The notes: generated by a model from the letters alone, not told the origin. Shown: positions 26,763 to 35,858, counted from the stretch's first letter. The stretch: 64,000 nt of DNA from Halocalculus aciditolerans (GCF_014647475.1 NZ_BMPG01000002.1:310001-374000), one strand, 5' to 3'. A program made the numbers and translations.

Positions 26763-28112
26763 ATGGAACTCTTCGGGACTGCGGGAATCCGTGGCAGCGC
26801 CGAGACGCGGGTGACGCCGTCGCTCGCGCTGGACGTGGGGCGGGCCGCCGGCGTCAACGGCGGCGAGTTCGTCGTCGGGCGGGACGGCCGCGTGACCGGG
26901 CCGGCGCTCGCCGCGGCCGTCGAAGCGGGACTGGAGTCGGCGGGCGCGTCCGTCGTCCGCCTCGGGCAGTGTCCGACGCCGGCGCTCGCGTGGGCGAGCC
27001 GCGGGCGGCGCGGCGTGATGGTGACCGCCTCCCACAATCCGCCGCAGGACAACGGGCTGAAGCTCTTCGTCGACGGCACGGAGTACGACGGGAGCGAGGA
27101 GGGCCGCATCGAGGAGCGCGTCGCGGCGGGGGCGGCACCGGCGGCGTGGGACGAGTGGGGCGAGGGCACGCACGCGTCAGTGCTCGGAGACTACCGCGCG
27201 GCGGTCGCCGACTACGCCCGCGGGCACGGCGCGGCCGCAGACGGCCTCCGCGTCGCCGTGGACTGCGGGAACGGCATGGGGAGCGTCGCGACGCCGCAAG
27301 TCCTGCGCGCGCTCGGCGCGGACGTCGTCGCGTTGAACGCGAACGTCGACGGCCACTTCCCCGGTCGGCCGAGCAAGCCCACGCCCGAGACGCTCGGCGA
27401 CCTACAGGCGTTCGTCGCCGGCGGCGAGTTCGACCTCGGACTCGCGCACGACGGGGACGCCGACCGCATCGTCGCGCTCGACAGCGAGGGCGACGTCGTC
27501 CACGAGGACACCGTGCTCGCGGTGCTCGCGGAACACTACACGCGCACGGTCGACGTCGCGGACCCCGTGGTCGTGACGACGCCGAACGCCTCCGGGCGTA
27601 TCGACGACCGCGTGGAGGCGGCGGGCGGGCGCGTAGAGCGCATCCACCTCGGCGCGCTCCACGAGGGCATCGCCGCGGCCCGCGAGCACGGCGGCGACGT
27701 CGTGTTCGCCGCGGAACCCTGGAAGCACATCCACACGGAGTGGGGGTCGTGGATCGACGGCGTCACCTCCGCTGCGGTACTCGCGCGCCTCGTCGCGGAC
27801 GCGGGGAGCGTCGCCGCGCTCACGGCCGACGTGCAGGAGCGCCCGTACCGGAAAGTCTCGGTGGACTGCCCGGACGACGCGAAACCGGCGGTGATGGCCG
27901 CGCTCGAAGACGCGCTTCCCGAGACGTTCCCCGAGGCGGCCGTCTCCACGGAGTACGGCGTCCGCCTCGCGTTCGACGACGGGTCGTGGGCGCTCGTCCG
28001 ACCGTCCGGCACGGAGCCCTACGTCCGGGTGTACGCGGAGAGCGAGACCGTCGACGACCTCGTCGAGACCGTCGTCGGCGTCGTCGAGGACGCGGTCGCG
28101 GCCACGTCGTAA
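26763..28112 (+). CDS. Alpha-D-phosphohexomutase superfamily enzyme; possible phosphopentomutase
   Basis: A 449-residue mutase. The catalytic phosphoserine loop is TASHNP (Ser90), the Mg loop DGDADR (230-235), and the phosphate-binding loop RPSGTEP (413-419). The sugar-binding loop, normally GE(M/Q/P)S(A/G)H, reads EPWKH at 318-322, so the substrate may not be the usual hexose or glucosamine phosphate. The gene precedes a nucleoside importer by 111 bases, and uridine phosphorylase lies 6 kb downstream. An archaeal phosphopentomutase of this superfamily is known from Thermococcus. GlmM or phosphomannomutase is the default alternative. The start could also be ATG 26754. Confidence 0.78.
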   Translation: MELFGTAGIRGSAETRVTPSLALDVGRAAGVNGGEFVVGRDGRVTGPALAAAVEAGLESAGASVVRLGQCPTPALAWASRGRRGVMVTASHNPPQDNGLKLFVDGTEYDGSEEGRIEERVAAGAAPAAWDEWGEGTHASVLGDYRAAVADYARGHGAAADGLRVAVDCGNGMGSVATPQVLRALGADVVALNANVDGHFPGRPSKPTPETLGDLQAFVAGGEFDLGLAHDGDADRIVALDSEGDVVHEDTVLAVLAEHYTRTVDVADPVVVTTPNASGRIDDRVEAAGGRVERIHLGALHEGIAAAREHGGDVVFAAEPWKHIHTEWGSWIDGVTSAAVLARLVADAGSVAALTADVQERPYRKVSVDCPDDAKPAVMAALEDALPETFPEAAVSTEYGVRLAFDDGSWALVRPSGTEPYVRVYAESETVDDLVETVVGVVEDAVAATS

Positions 28113-28188
28113 CGCGAATCCGTTCGCGTCCTTTCGCCCGACCGACGTGAATGCGGCCGTGAGGCACGCACGAGGGACGGAACGACGG

Positions 28189-28196
28189 ATTTATGC
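28189..28196 (+). promoter_or_regulatory. TATA box of the nucleoside importer operon
   Basis: ATTTATGC is centred about 32 bases before ATG 28224, predicting a leader of about five bases. Confidence 0.5.
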
Positions 28197-28223
28197 GCAA
28201 ACCATCCTGTGTTTCCGGCAGGT

Positions 28224-29357
28224 ATGGCGGACTTCGAACGACGAGACATTCTCAAGACGCTCGGTGGGGCAGGCACACTCGCGATGACCGGACTGGCCGG
28301 CTGCTCGGGAGGGGGAGGCAACGAGACGACGACGCAGAGCGGCGGGTCGGAGAGCGGGGACTCCGAGGACGCGGAGACGACGAGCAGCGACCCGACGAAC
28401 GTCGGGATGGTGTACGCGCTCGGCGGCCTCGGCGACAAATCCTTCAACGACATGGCGCACCGCGGCGTGCAGGAAGCCGAAGACGAGTACGGCGTCTCCT
28501 ACCAGAACATGGAACCGGGCTCGCAGAGCGAGATTTCGACGCTCCAGCGGAAGCTCGCGTCCTCGCAGAGCCCGAGCTACGAGCTCGTCACCACGGTCGG
28601 CTACGTGCAGGCTGACGCGCTGAAGACGAACGCCGAGCAGTTCCCCGACCAGCAGTTCCAGATCATCGACTCCGTCGTCGACATGGACAACGTGTCCTCG
28701 TACACGTTCAAGGAACACCAGGGGTCCTTCCAAGTCGGCTACCTCGCGGGCCTCCTGTCGACGCAGGACTTCTCCGCGGGCACGGGCAGCACGAAGCCCG
28801 ACGAGAAGGTCGTCGGGTTCGTCGGCGGGAAGGAAGTCCCGCTCATCCAGAAGTTCGAAGCGGGCTACCGCGCGGGCGTCAAGCACGCCGACGACAGCAT
28901 CGAAGTGCGCGCGGCCTACGCCGGCGCGTACAACGACCCCGCGACCGGGAAGGAGATCGCGCTCTCCATGTTCGACGAGGGCGCGGACATGGTCTACCAC
29001 GCCGCCGGCGGCACCGGCATCGGCGTGTTCAAGGCCGCACAGGAACGCGGCCGGTTCGCGTTCGGCGTGGACTCCGACCAGTCGAAGTCCGCCTCCGAAT
29101 ACGCCGACGTCATCCTCGCGTCGATGGTGAAACGCGTGAACAACGCGGTGTTCGAGTGCGTCGGGAACGTCGTGAACGACGAGTTCGACGGCGGCTCCGT
29201 CCACTCCCTCGGTCTCGCCGAAGACGGCGTCGCGTGTGTCTACGGCGCGGAACTCGGCGGTGACATCCCGCAGTCCGCGAAGGACAAACTCGCGACGTCG
29301 AAAGAGCAGATCGCGTCCGGCGAGATCGAAGTTCCGCAGAAACCCGAGAACGTCTGA
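28224..29357 (+). CDS. BMP family substrate-binding lipoprotein (nucleoside ABC importer)
   Basis: A 377-residue protein of the Bmp/PnrA/Med group. The signal peptide has a near-Tat RRDILKTLGG motif and lipobox LAGC, then a Gly/Glu/Ser-rich tether. The mature part starts NVGMVYALGGLGDKSFNDMA, the hallmark first strand and loop of BMP proteins. VDSDQSKSAS and ASMVKRVNNAVFECV fit the ligand pocket and C-terminal region. Characterised members bind purine or pyrimidine nucleosides. It is followed immediately by a matching double ATPase and two permeases. Confidence 0.9.
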   Translation: MADFERRDILKTLGGAGTLAMTGLAGCSGGGGNETTTQSGGSESGDSEDAETTSSDPTNVGMVYALGGLGDKSFNDMAHRGVQEAEDEYGVSYQNMEPGSQSEISTLQRKLASSQSPSYELVTTVGYVQADALKTNAEQFPDQQFQIIDSVVDMDNVSSYTFKEHQGSFQVGYLAGLLSTQDFSAGTGSTKPDEKVVGFVGGKEVPLIQKFEAGYRAGVKHADDSIEVRAAYAGAYNDPATGKEIALSMFDEGADMVYHAAGGTGIGVFKAAQERGRFAFGVDSDQSKSASEYADVILASMVKRVNNAVFECVGNVVNDEFDGGSVHSLGLAEDGVACVYGAELGGDIPQSAKDKLATSKEQIASGEIEVPQKPENV

Positions 29358-29384
29358 AGCTGTCGCCGACGCGCACAGCTATCA

Positions 29385-30944
29385 ATGTCTCTCGCAGTTC
29401 ATCTAGACGGTATCACGAAGCGGTTCCCTGGGGTGGTCGCGAACGACGACGTCGATCTACGCGTCAGGGAAGGGACAGTGCACGCGCTCCTCGGTGAGAA
29501 CGGCGCGGGAAAGACGACGCTGATGAACGTCCTCTACGGCCTCTACACGCCGAACGAGGGGACGGTGAACGTGGGCGGCGAACCGCGGTCGTTCGCGTCG
29601 CCGCGCGACGCCATCGACGCCGGCGTCGGGATGATCCACCAGCACTTCATGCTCGTGGACACGATGACGGTCGCGGAGAACGTCGTCCTCGGCCGCGAAC
29701 CCCGGAAGTGGGGCGGGCTCGCCGTCGACCACGACCGCGCGAGCGAGGAAGTCCGCGACCTCTCCGAGAAGTACGGGTTCGACGTGGACCCGGACGCCCG
29801 CATCGAGGACGTCAGCGTCGGCGTCCAGCAGCGCGTCGAGATTCTGAAAGCCCTCTACCGCGGCGCGGACATCCTCATCCTCGACGAACCCACGGCCGTC
29901 CTCACCCCGCAGGAAGTCGACGAGCTCTTCGACGTCTTCGACGAGCTCGCCGCCGAGGGGAAGACGATCATCTTCATCAGTCACAAGCTCGGCGAAGCGA
30001 TGGAGGCCGCCGACGACATCACCGTCCTCCGCGACGGGAAGAACGTCGGGACCGTGGACGCGAACGCGACCTCCCGCGAGGAGCTCGCGGAGTTCATGGT
30101 CGGCCGCGAAGTCCTCTTAGAGGCCGACAAGGACCCGGTCGAGCCCGGCGAACGCGTGCTCGGCGTGGAACACCTCACCGTCGAGGACGACCGCGGCATC
30201 ACCGCCGTCGACGACCTCTCCTTCGAGGTTCGAGAGGGCGAAGTGTTCGGCGTCGCGGGCGTCGACGGGAACGGCCAGTCCGAGCTCGTGCAGGCCGTTA
30301 CCGGCATCCGGACGGCGGCGGCCGGCAGCGTCTCCTTCCTCGGCGACGACGTCACGCACGCGTCCCGCCGCGACCACATCGACGCCGGCATCGCGTACAT
30401 CCCGGAAGACCGCCAGGAGCGCGGGCTCGTCATGGAGTACGACCTCGTGGAGAACGACATCCTCGGGAGCCAGCACGACGAGCGCGTCGCGCCCGGCGGC
30501 CGCATCGACTGGGACACCGTCGAAGCCGACGCGCGCGACGTCATCACCGAGTACGACGTCCGCCCGCCCGACCCGAACGCGACCGCGGAATCGCTCTCCG
30601 GCGGCAACCAACAGAAGTTCATCGTCGGCCGCGAGTTCGAACGCGACCCCGACCTCGTCGTCGCGAGCCACCCCACGCGCGGGGTGGACGTCGGGAGCAT
30701 CGAGTTCATCCACGACCGACTCCTCGACCTGAGAGAAGAGGGCAAAGCCATTCTACTCGTCTCCTCGAAACTCGACGAAGTCCGCCAGCTCTCCGACCGC
30801 CTCGGCGTCATGCACGACGGCCGCCTCAGCGGCGTCGTCGACCCGGACGCGGTCACGGAGGAACAACTCGGCCTGCTGATGGCGGGCGAGGACGCGGACG
30901 CGCCGCGCGCCGAACGCCTCCCGTCCGGGGGTGACGACGCGTGA
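29385..30944 (+). CDS. Nucleoside ABC importer ATPase, RbsA/NupO-like double domain
   Basis: A 519-residue tandem ATPase. The first half has Walker A GENGAGKTT, the unusual family signature VSVGVQQRVEILK and Walker B ILILDEPTAVLTPQ. The second half has the degenerate Walker A GVDGNGQSE and signature LSGGNQQK. That pattern is typical of ATPases paired with BMP binding proteins. Its GTG-started partner permease overlaps the last four bases. It would energise uptake of nucleosides. Confidence 0.93.
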   Translation: MSLAVHLDGITKRFPGVVANDDVDLRVREGTVHALLGENGAGKTTLMNVLYGLYTPNEGTVNVGGEPRSFASPRDAIDAGVGMIHQHFMLVDTMTVAENVVLGREPRKWGGLAVDHDRASEEVRDLSEKYGFDVDPDARIEDVSVGVQQRVEILKALYRGADILILDEPTAVLTPQEVDELFDVFDELAAEGKTIIFISHKLGEAMEAADDITVLRDGKNVGTVDANATSREELAEFMVGREVLLEADKDPVEPGERVLGVEHLTVEDDRGITAVDDLSFEVREGEVFGVAGVDGNGQSELVQAVTGIRTAAAGSVSFLGDDVTHASRRDHIDAGIAYIPEDRQERGLVMEYDLVENDILGSQHDERVAPGGRIDWDTVEADARDVITEYDVRPPDPNATAESLSGGNQQKFIVGREFERDPDLVVASHPTRGVDVGSIEFIHDRLLDLREEGKAILLVSSKLDEVRQLSDRLGVMHDGRLSGVVDPDAVTEEQLGLLMAGEDADAPRAERLPSGGDDA

Positions 30945-32158
30945 GCGTCCGCGATACGGTCGACGCCACCCTCGAACGGCTCGTGAACGCCTCGACCGGC
31001 GAGCGCGTCGCCATCAGCGTCGCCGCGCTCGTCACCGCGATCATCGTCGGCGGCCTCGTCGTCACCGGCGCGGGCTGGGTGGCGACCTGCAGCACCGCGT
31101 GGGTGACGCTCCCGGGGATCGGCTCGTTCTGCTACGACCCCTTCCGCGTCTACAAATACCTCTTCGTCGGGTCGTTCGCCAGCCCGGACTCCCTCGCGTT
31201 CTCCGCGTTCAACCTCGCGATCACCCTGCAGGAGACGACGATTCTCCTCATCGCCGGGCTGAGCGTTGCCGTGGCGTTCCGCTCCGGGATGTTCAACATC
31301 GGCGCGCAGGGACAGCTCGTCCTCGGCGCGCTCGCGTCCGCGCTCGCCGTCATCGCCGCCGGGCCGTTCGTCCCGGGCGGCCTCGTCGGCACGCTCGTCC
31401 TCGTCCCGCTCGCCGTCCTCGTCGGCGCGGTCGTCGGCGGCGCGTACGGCGCGATTCCGGGCGCGCTGAAAGCGTACGCCGACGCGAACGAGGTCATCAC
31501 GACCATCATGTTGAACTTCATCGCGGCGAACCTCGCGTTCGTCCTCGTCACCCAAGTCTTCCAGGACCCCGGCTCGCAGGCCGTGCAGACGCGCGCCATC
31601 CCGGAAGCCGCACGGCTCGACCCCGTGCTCTCCGCCTTCAGCGCGGGCTCGCGGTTCTCCATCGTCGTCCTCCTCGGCGCGATGGTGCTCGCCGTCGGCG
31701 TCTACTGGCTGCTCACGCAGACCTCCTTCGGCTACGACCTCCGCACGAGCGGCATCCAGCCGAAAGCCGCCGAGTACGGCGGCGTCGACTCCAAGCGAAC
31801 GATGGTGTCCTCCATGGCGCTCTCCGGCGCGATCTCCGGCGTCGCCGGCGCAATCTACATCCTCATGGTGCTCGGGAAGTACCAAGACGGCGTTCCCTCC
31901 TTCGGCTTCGACGGCATCACCGTCAGCATTCTCGCGGGCAACAACCCGCTCGCCGTCCTCCCCGCCGCGCTCCTCTTCGGCGTGCTCAAAGGCGGGAGCA
32001 TCGCCATCGAGTTCGGCCTCGAAGTCCCGCCGCAGCTCGTGGACGTCCTCCGCGGGCTCATCATCCTCTTCGTCGCGATGCCGGAGTTCTTCCGGATGCT
32101 CGGCCTGAAACTCGGCCTCGGGTCGGACGCGACGGCCACCGGAGGTGAGAGCGAATGA
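30941..32158 (+). CDS. Nucleoside ABC importer permease 1 (NupP-like)
   Basis: A 405-residue BPD_transp_2 family permease with about ten hydrophobic segments. The family motif GMFNIGAQGQLVLGALAS lies near residue 124, and ANEVITTIMLNFIA and GVDSKRTMVSSMALSG follow, the latter being the ATPase-contact loop. It forms a heterodimeric channel with the next gene. The start is GTG at 30941, overlapping the ATPase gene, and the end overlaps the next ATG by four bases. It is coupled tightly within the operon. Confidence 0.92.
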   Translation: MSVRDTVDATLERLVNASTGERVAISVAALVTAIIVGGLVVTGAGWVATCSTAWVTLPGIGSFCYDPFRVYKYLFVGSFASPDSLAFSAFNLAITLQETTILLIAGLSVAVAFRSGMFNIGAQGQLVLGALASALAVIAAGPFVPGGLVGTLVLVPLAVLVGAVVGGAYGAIPGALKAYADANEVITTIMLNFIAANLAFVLVTQVFQDPGSQAVQTRAIPEAARLDPVLSAFSAGSRFSIVVLLGAMVLAVGVYWLLTQTSFGYDLRTSGIQPKAAEYGGVDSKRTMVSSMALSGAISGVAGAIYILMVLGKYQDGVPSFGFDGITVSILAGNNPLAVLPAALLFGVLKGGSIAIEFGLEVPPQLVDVLRGLIILFVAMPEFFRMLGLKLGLGSDATATGGESE

Positions 32159-33180
32159 CCGGCATCGACGGCGTCTCCCGCCGCGCGCAGATCACGCTCG
32201 GCGCGGGCGTCGCCGCCGCGGTCGGCCTCGTCCTCACCTCGGTGTTCGCACAGCCCCTCCAGTCGCTCACCGGCGTCTTCGACGTCTCCTACTTCCAGTC
32301 CGCGCTCCGCCTCACCGTCCCCATCGCGTTCGCCGCGCTCGGCGGTATCTTCGCCGAGAAATCCGGCGTCATCAACATCGGCCTCGAAGGCCTCCTCATC
32401 ATCGCGGCGTTCACCGGCGTCGCCGTCACCTCCGTCGTCGGCTCCGGGGACGCCAGCCAGTCGACGGTCTGGATCGGCTTCGCCGCCGCCGTCGTCGCGA
32501 GCGTCCTCCTCTCCCTCGTCTTCGCCGTCATCTGTATCGAGTACAAAGCCGACCAGATTATCGCCGGCCTCGCCGTCTGGCTGGTCGCGCTCGGCTTCGC
32601 GCCGTTCGCGTCGAACGTCATCTGGGGGAACGTCAACAGCCCCTCCGTCCCGACGCTCGACGTCTGGTTCGGCATCACGCCCACCGTCTGGATGCTGCTC
32701 ATCGCCGTCCCCGTCTGCTGGCACGTGCTCTACAACACGAACTTCGGCTACTGGGTGCGCGCGAGCGGCGAGAACCCGAAGGCGCTCGACACCGTCGGCG
32801 TCGACGTCCGGAAGGTCCGCTATTCTTCTGTCCTCATCTCCGGGTTCCTCTCCGGAATCGGCGGTGCCGGCCTCGCGCTCGGCCAAGTCGGCCAGTTCAT
32901 CGGCGGCGGCACCACGATGGTGTCCGGCCGCGGCTGGATCGCGATCACGGCGTACCTCTTCGGGAACTACAACCCTCTCGGCGCGTTCGGCGCGAGCTTC
33001 CTGTTCGCCGCGCTCAACGCGCTCCAGGTCCGCCTCCAGCAGATCGGCCTCGCCATCCCCTCCGCCGTCATCGAGATGATTCCGTACATCACGGTCATCA
33101 TCGTGCTCGCCCTCGTCGGCCGCACGCGCGTCCCCGACGCCGCCGGCGAGCACTACGACACCGGCGAAGACCAGCGGTAG
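32155..33180 (+). CDS. Nucleoside ABC importer permease 2 (NupQ-like)
   Basis: A 341-residue partner permease of the same family. The motif IFAEKSGVINIGLEGLLIIAAF near residue 64 is diagnostic of the NupQ/YufQ side, and the contact loop is KALDTVGVDVRKVRYSSVLISG. It has eight to nine hydrophobic helices and a short polar C-terminus. It is the last gene of the importer operon and is followed by a T-rich stretch that could end transcription. Confidence 0.92.
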   Translation: MTGIDGVSRRAQITLGAGVAAAVGLVLTSVFAQPLQSLTGVFDVSYFQSALRLTVPIAFAALGGIFAEKSGVINIGLEGLLIIAAFTGVAVTSVVGSGDASQSTVWIGFAAAVVASVLLSLVFAVICIEYKADQIIAGLAVWLVALGFAPFASNVIWGNVNSPSVPTLDVWFGITPTVWMLLIAVPVCWHVLYNTNFGYWVRASGENPKALDTVGVDVRKVRYSSVLISGFLSGIGGAGLALGQVGQFIGGGTTMVSGRGWIAITAYLFGNYNPLGAFGASFLFAALNALQVRLQQIGLAIPSAVIEMIPYITVIIVLALVGRTRVPDAAGEHYDTGEDQR

Positions 33181-33191
33181 CGAACCACCCC

Positions 33192-33203
33192 GTCTTTTCT
33201 TCT
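33192..33203 (+). terminator. T-rich terminator candidate after the nucleoside importer
   Basis: A pyrimidine run (GTCTTTTCTTCT) lies 12-23 bases after the permease stop, without a strong hairpin. Archaeal termination often occurs at such T tracts. Confidence 0.35.
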
Positions 33204-33223
33204 CGGCTGTCGAACCCGCCGCT

Positions 33224-33622
33224 ATGACCGACGACCAGCAGTTGCTCGCCGACGCCCGCGACGCTCTCGACGCCGCCTACGTCCCCTACTCGGAGTACCG
33301 CGTCGGAGCGGCGCTCCGCACCGCCGACGGAACCGTCTATACGGGCGCGAACATCGAGAACGCGAACTACTCGAACAGCCTCCACGCGGAGGAAGTCGCA
33401 CTCGCCGCCGCCGTCCGCGACGGCCACCGCGAGTTCGACACCGTCGTCGTGACGAACGACGAGCGCGACGGCCTCACGCCCTGCGGGATGTGCCGGCAGT
33501 CGCTCGCGGAGTTCTGCGACGACGACGTCCGCGTCCTCTGCGACACCGGCGACGGCTTCGACGAGTGGACGGTCGGCGAACTCATCCCTGACACTATCGA
33601 CCGCGGCCGGCTCGGAAAGTAA
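33224..33622 (+). CDS. cdd: Cytidine deaminase
   Basis: A 132-residue homotetrameric-type cytidine deaminase. Zinc-site motifs are HAEE with catalytic Glu56 (His54 as first ligand) and PCGMC with Cys87 and Cys90. YSEYRVGAAL and GANIENANYSNSLHAEE match the family core. It converts cytidine and deoxycytidine to uridine, feeding the uridine phosphorylase encoded 1 kb away. The His-Ala-Glu version in place of Cys-Ala-Glu is an accepted zinc-ligand variant. Its stop abuts the convergent transporter gene by one base. Confidence 0.93.
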   Translation: MTDDQQLLADARDALDAAYVPYSEYRVGAALRTADGTVYTGANIENANYSNSLHAEEVALAAAVRDGHREFDTVVVTNDERDGLTPCGMCRQSLAEFCDDDVRVLCDTGDGFDEWTVGELIPDTIDRGRLGK

Positions 33623-34531
33623 TCAGGGGAGGGCGTCGACGACCTGCCGGCGGTTCAGGAGGACGAAGCCGGCGACGATGACCGAGAACCCGAGGAGCGT
33701 CGCGGCGGTCACAGGCTCGCCGAGGAGAGCAGCGCCCGCGACCGTCGCGACGAGCGGCACCGTGTAGGAGACGAGGTTCGCGCGCACCGGGCCGGCCGTC
33801 CGGATGAGCGTGAAGTACGCGAGATAGGCGAACGCGGTCGCGAACAGCCCGAGGTAGAGGAGGATGCCGGCGACGGTCGGCGTCATCGTCGCGTCGGCGA
33901 GCGTCTCCCCGGACGCCGCCGCCCACGCGTGGAGGCCGACCGCGCCGACGACCATCGCCCACGCCGTCCCGGGGGCGGTCTCGATCGACGGCTGGACGCG
34001 CCGAGAGACGACGCTGCCGAGCGCGATTGCGGCCGCCGCGACGAACACGAGACCGAGCGCGAGCGTGTCCGCGCCGAGGAGCGCGTTCGGCTCGGGGTTC
34101 GCGACGATGACGACGCCGACGAGCCCGCAGAGCACGCCGAGCGCTTCGACGGCGTCGAGGCTGTCCGATGGGAGCAGGAGGCTCGCCACTCCGATGGAGA
34201 GGATGGGGTTGAGGCTGTAGACGATAGCGGCGGTTCCCGACGTGAGGTGTTGCTGGGCGACGAACAGCAGGCCGTTGTTGACGGCGACGATGAGGCCGCC
34301 GCTCACCAAGAGGTCGACGACGTCGCCCCGAGTGCGCGGGAGGAACGCGCCGCGCTCCGTGCGAGCGAAGGCAATTCCGAGCAGGATGGCTGCGCCGACG
34401 TCGAAGCGGAACGCGGCGAACAGGAGCGGCGGGAGCGCGTCGAGGCCCGCCTTGATCGCGACGAACGACCCGCCCCAGGCGAGCGAGACGTAGGCGAACA
34501 GCGCCGCAGCGAGATACCGAGAACGTGACAC
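33623..34531 (-). CDS. EamA/DMT family transporter, 10 TM helices
   Basis: A 302-residue protein with ten hydrophobic helices in two EamA repeats. The first contains SLAWGGSFVAIKAGL and ALPPLLFAAFRFDVGA. The second ends TAFAYLAYFTLIRTAGPVRANLVSYTVPL and LLGEPVTAATLLGF, both hallmarks of the family. Such proteins export amino acids, nucleosides or other metabolites. It lies between cdd and uridine phosphorylase on the opposite strand, so it may export nucleobases or nucleosides, but that is only context. The start is GTG at 34531. Confidence 0.87.
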   Translation of the reverse strand: MSRSRYLAAALFAYVSLAWGGSFVAIKAGLDALPPLLFAAFRFDVGAAILLGIAFARTERGAFLPRTRGDVVDLLVSGGLIVAVNNGLLFVAQQHLTSGTAAIVYSLNPILSIGVASLLLPSDSLDAVEALGVLCGLVGVVIVANPEPNALLGADTLALGLVFVAAAAIALGSVVSRRVQPSIETAPGTAWAMVVGAVGLHAWAAASGETLADATMTPTVAGILLYLGLFATAFAYLAYFTLIRTAGPVRANLVSYTVPLVATVAGAALLGEPVTAATLLGFSVIVAGFVLLNRRQVVDALP

Positions 34532-34615
34532 GAGTCGCGGTACGGCGTCCCCCCGGAAACACCACTCGGTTGCAGAACGGGAAGAACCATGGGCGTCCGC
34601 CGCCCTGCTCTCAGT

Positions 34616-35437
34616 ATGACCGACGACTCCGAAGACCCGAACGCGAACCGGCAGTACCACGTCGACGTCACGCCCGACGACGTCGCCGGGAGCGTCCTCC
34701 TCCCCGGGAACCCCGAGCGCGTCGATAAGATCACCGCGCTCTGGGACGAGCACGAGGAGAAGGCGTCCCACCGCGAATACCGGACCGCGACCGGGACCTA
34801 CGAGGACGCCCCGATCTCCGTCACGTCGACGGGTATCGGGAGTCCGAGCGCCGCTATCGCCGTCGAGGAGCTCGCGCGCGTCGGCGCGGACACCTTCATC
34901 CGCGTCGGCTCCTGCGGCGCGATCCAACAGGGCATGGAGGTCGGCGACCTCGTCATCACGTCCGGCGCAGTGAGACAAGAAGGAACGAGCGACGAGTACG
35001 TCCGCGAGGACTACCCGGCGAGCGCCGACCACGAAGTCGTCTCCGCGCTCGTCGCCGCCGCCGAACGCCTCGGTCACGACTACCACGTCGGCATCACGAT
35101 GAGCGCGGACTCCTTCTACGCCGGCCAGGGGCGACCGGGCTTCGGCGAGTTCATGGCCGCCGGCGGCGAGGACCTCGTTCACGACCTCCGAGACGCGAAC
35201 GTGAAGAACATCGAGATGGAAGCCTCGGCGATTCTCACCATCGCGAACGTCTACGGCCTCCGCGCGGGCGCGGTCTGCTCCGTCTACGCCAACCGCGTCA
35301 CCGGCGAATTCCGGACGGAGGGCGAGTCCAGAGCCGCCGAAACCGCGAGCCTCGCCGTGAAACTCCTCGCGAAGATGGATCAGGTGAAGGAGGACGCCGG
35401 CGTCGACGAATGGCACGCCGGCCTCAGCCTCGACTAA
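34616..35437 (+). CDS. udp: Uridine phosphorylase (nucleoside phosphorylase family)
   Basis: A 273-residue protein of the PNP/UDP family I. Key segments are LLPGNPERV (phosphate loop), GSCGAIQQGMEVGDLVI and NIEMEASAILTIANVYGLRAGAVC, where the Met-Glu binds ribose. It cleaves uridine with phosphate to uracil and ribose-1-phosphate. Some haloarchaeal relatives accept purine nucleosides, so the base specificity is not certain. It follows the importer, deaminase and mutase genes and fits a nucleoside catabolic set. The ATG at 34616 was chosen over upstream codons because it matches the family N-terminus. Confidence 0.9.
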   Translation: MTDDSEDPNANRQYHVDVTPDDVAGSVLLPGNPERVDKITALWDEHEEKASHREYRTATGTYEDAPISVTSTGIGSPSAAIAVEELARVGADTFIRVGSCGAIQQGMEVGDLVITSGAVRQEGTSDEYVREDYPASADHEVVSALVAAAERLGHDYHVGITMSADSFYAGQGRPGFGEFMAAGGEDLVHDLRDANVKNIEMEASAILTIANVYGLRAGAVCSVYANRVTGEFRTEGESRAAETASLAVKLLAKMDQVKEDAGVDEWHAGLSLD

Positions 35438-35858
35438 CGACGTCGCGGGAAACCTACACTTCGGGCGGATAGCGAACAGGCGACACCGAACTTCGTCGTC
35501 GCGGGACGTGGCGTCGCGCTCACCGAATCGCGCGCCCCGCGGCCATCATCACGTCACGACGCGAGTTGGCCGCGTCTTCGTACTTGAACGCTCGGAGGAA
35601 CAGAACCGATCCACGGAACCAGCGTCGAAGAAACAGAGAGAAAGCATCCGGCGACCGAGCGGGTCGAAGACCCCGGAATCTCGCGAGAGCAAGCTCTCGC
35701 TGAGTCACACTCACTCACCACGTTCGCTCGCGTGACGGCCGCCGGTTCACTCGCGGCTTCGCCGCGAGGCCGACGACTGAGGGACTGTAAGGACCGAAGG
35801 AGGAAGCTTTTGGTGGAGATTTTGCCAGCGCGCCGTCAGGCGCGCGCAGCAAAACGTG
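35438..35858. other. Gene-free spacer with hairpins and an A/T-rich dispersed element
   Basis: No convincing gene is present. The spacer contains a GCGAGAGC/GCTCTCGC hairpin (35683-35700) and a CTCGCGGC/GCCGCGAG hairpin (35750-35768). A purine-rich tract ending GGAGGAAGCTTTTGGTGGAG (35793-35819) follows. Parts recur inverted at about 47205-47316. The spacer separates the convergent ends of udp and the NDH-2-like gene. Confidence 0.6.
35740..35830 (+). repeat. Dispersed intergenic element, copy 1
   Basis: The order is CGGTTCACTCGCGGC, GCCGCGAGGCC, a GA-rich tract, GGAGGAAGCTTTT, then an A/T-rich block GATTTTGCC. The minus strand of about 47205-47316 has the same order of blocks. This points to a dispersed, non-coding repeat family. 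Confidence 0.55.
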
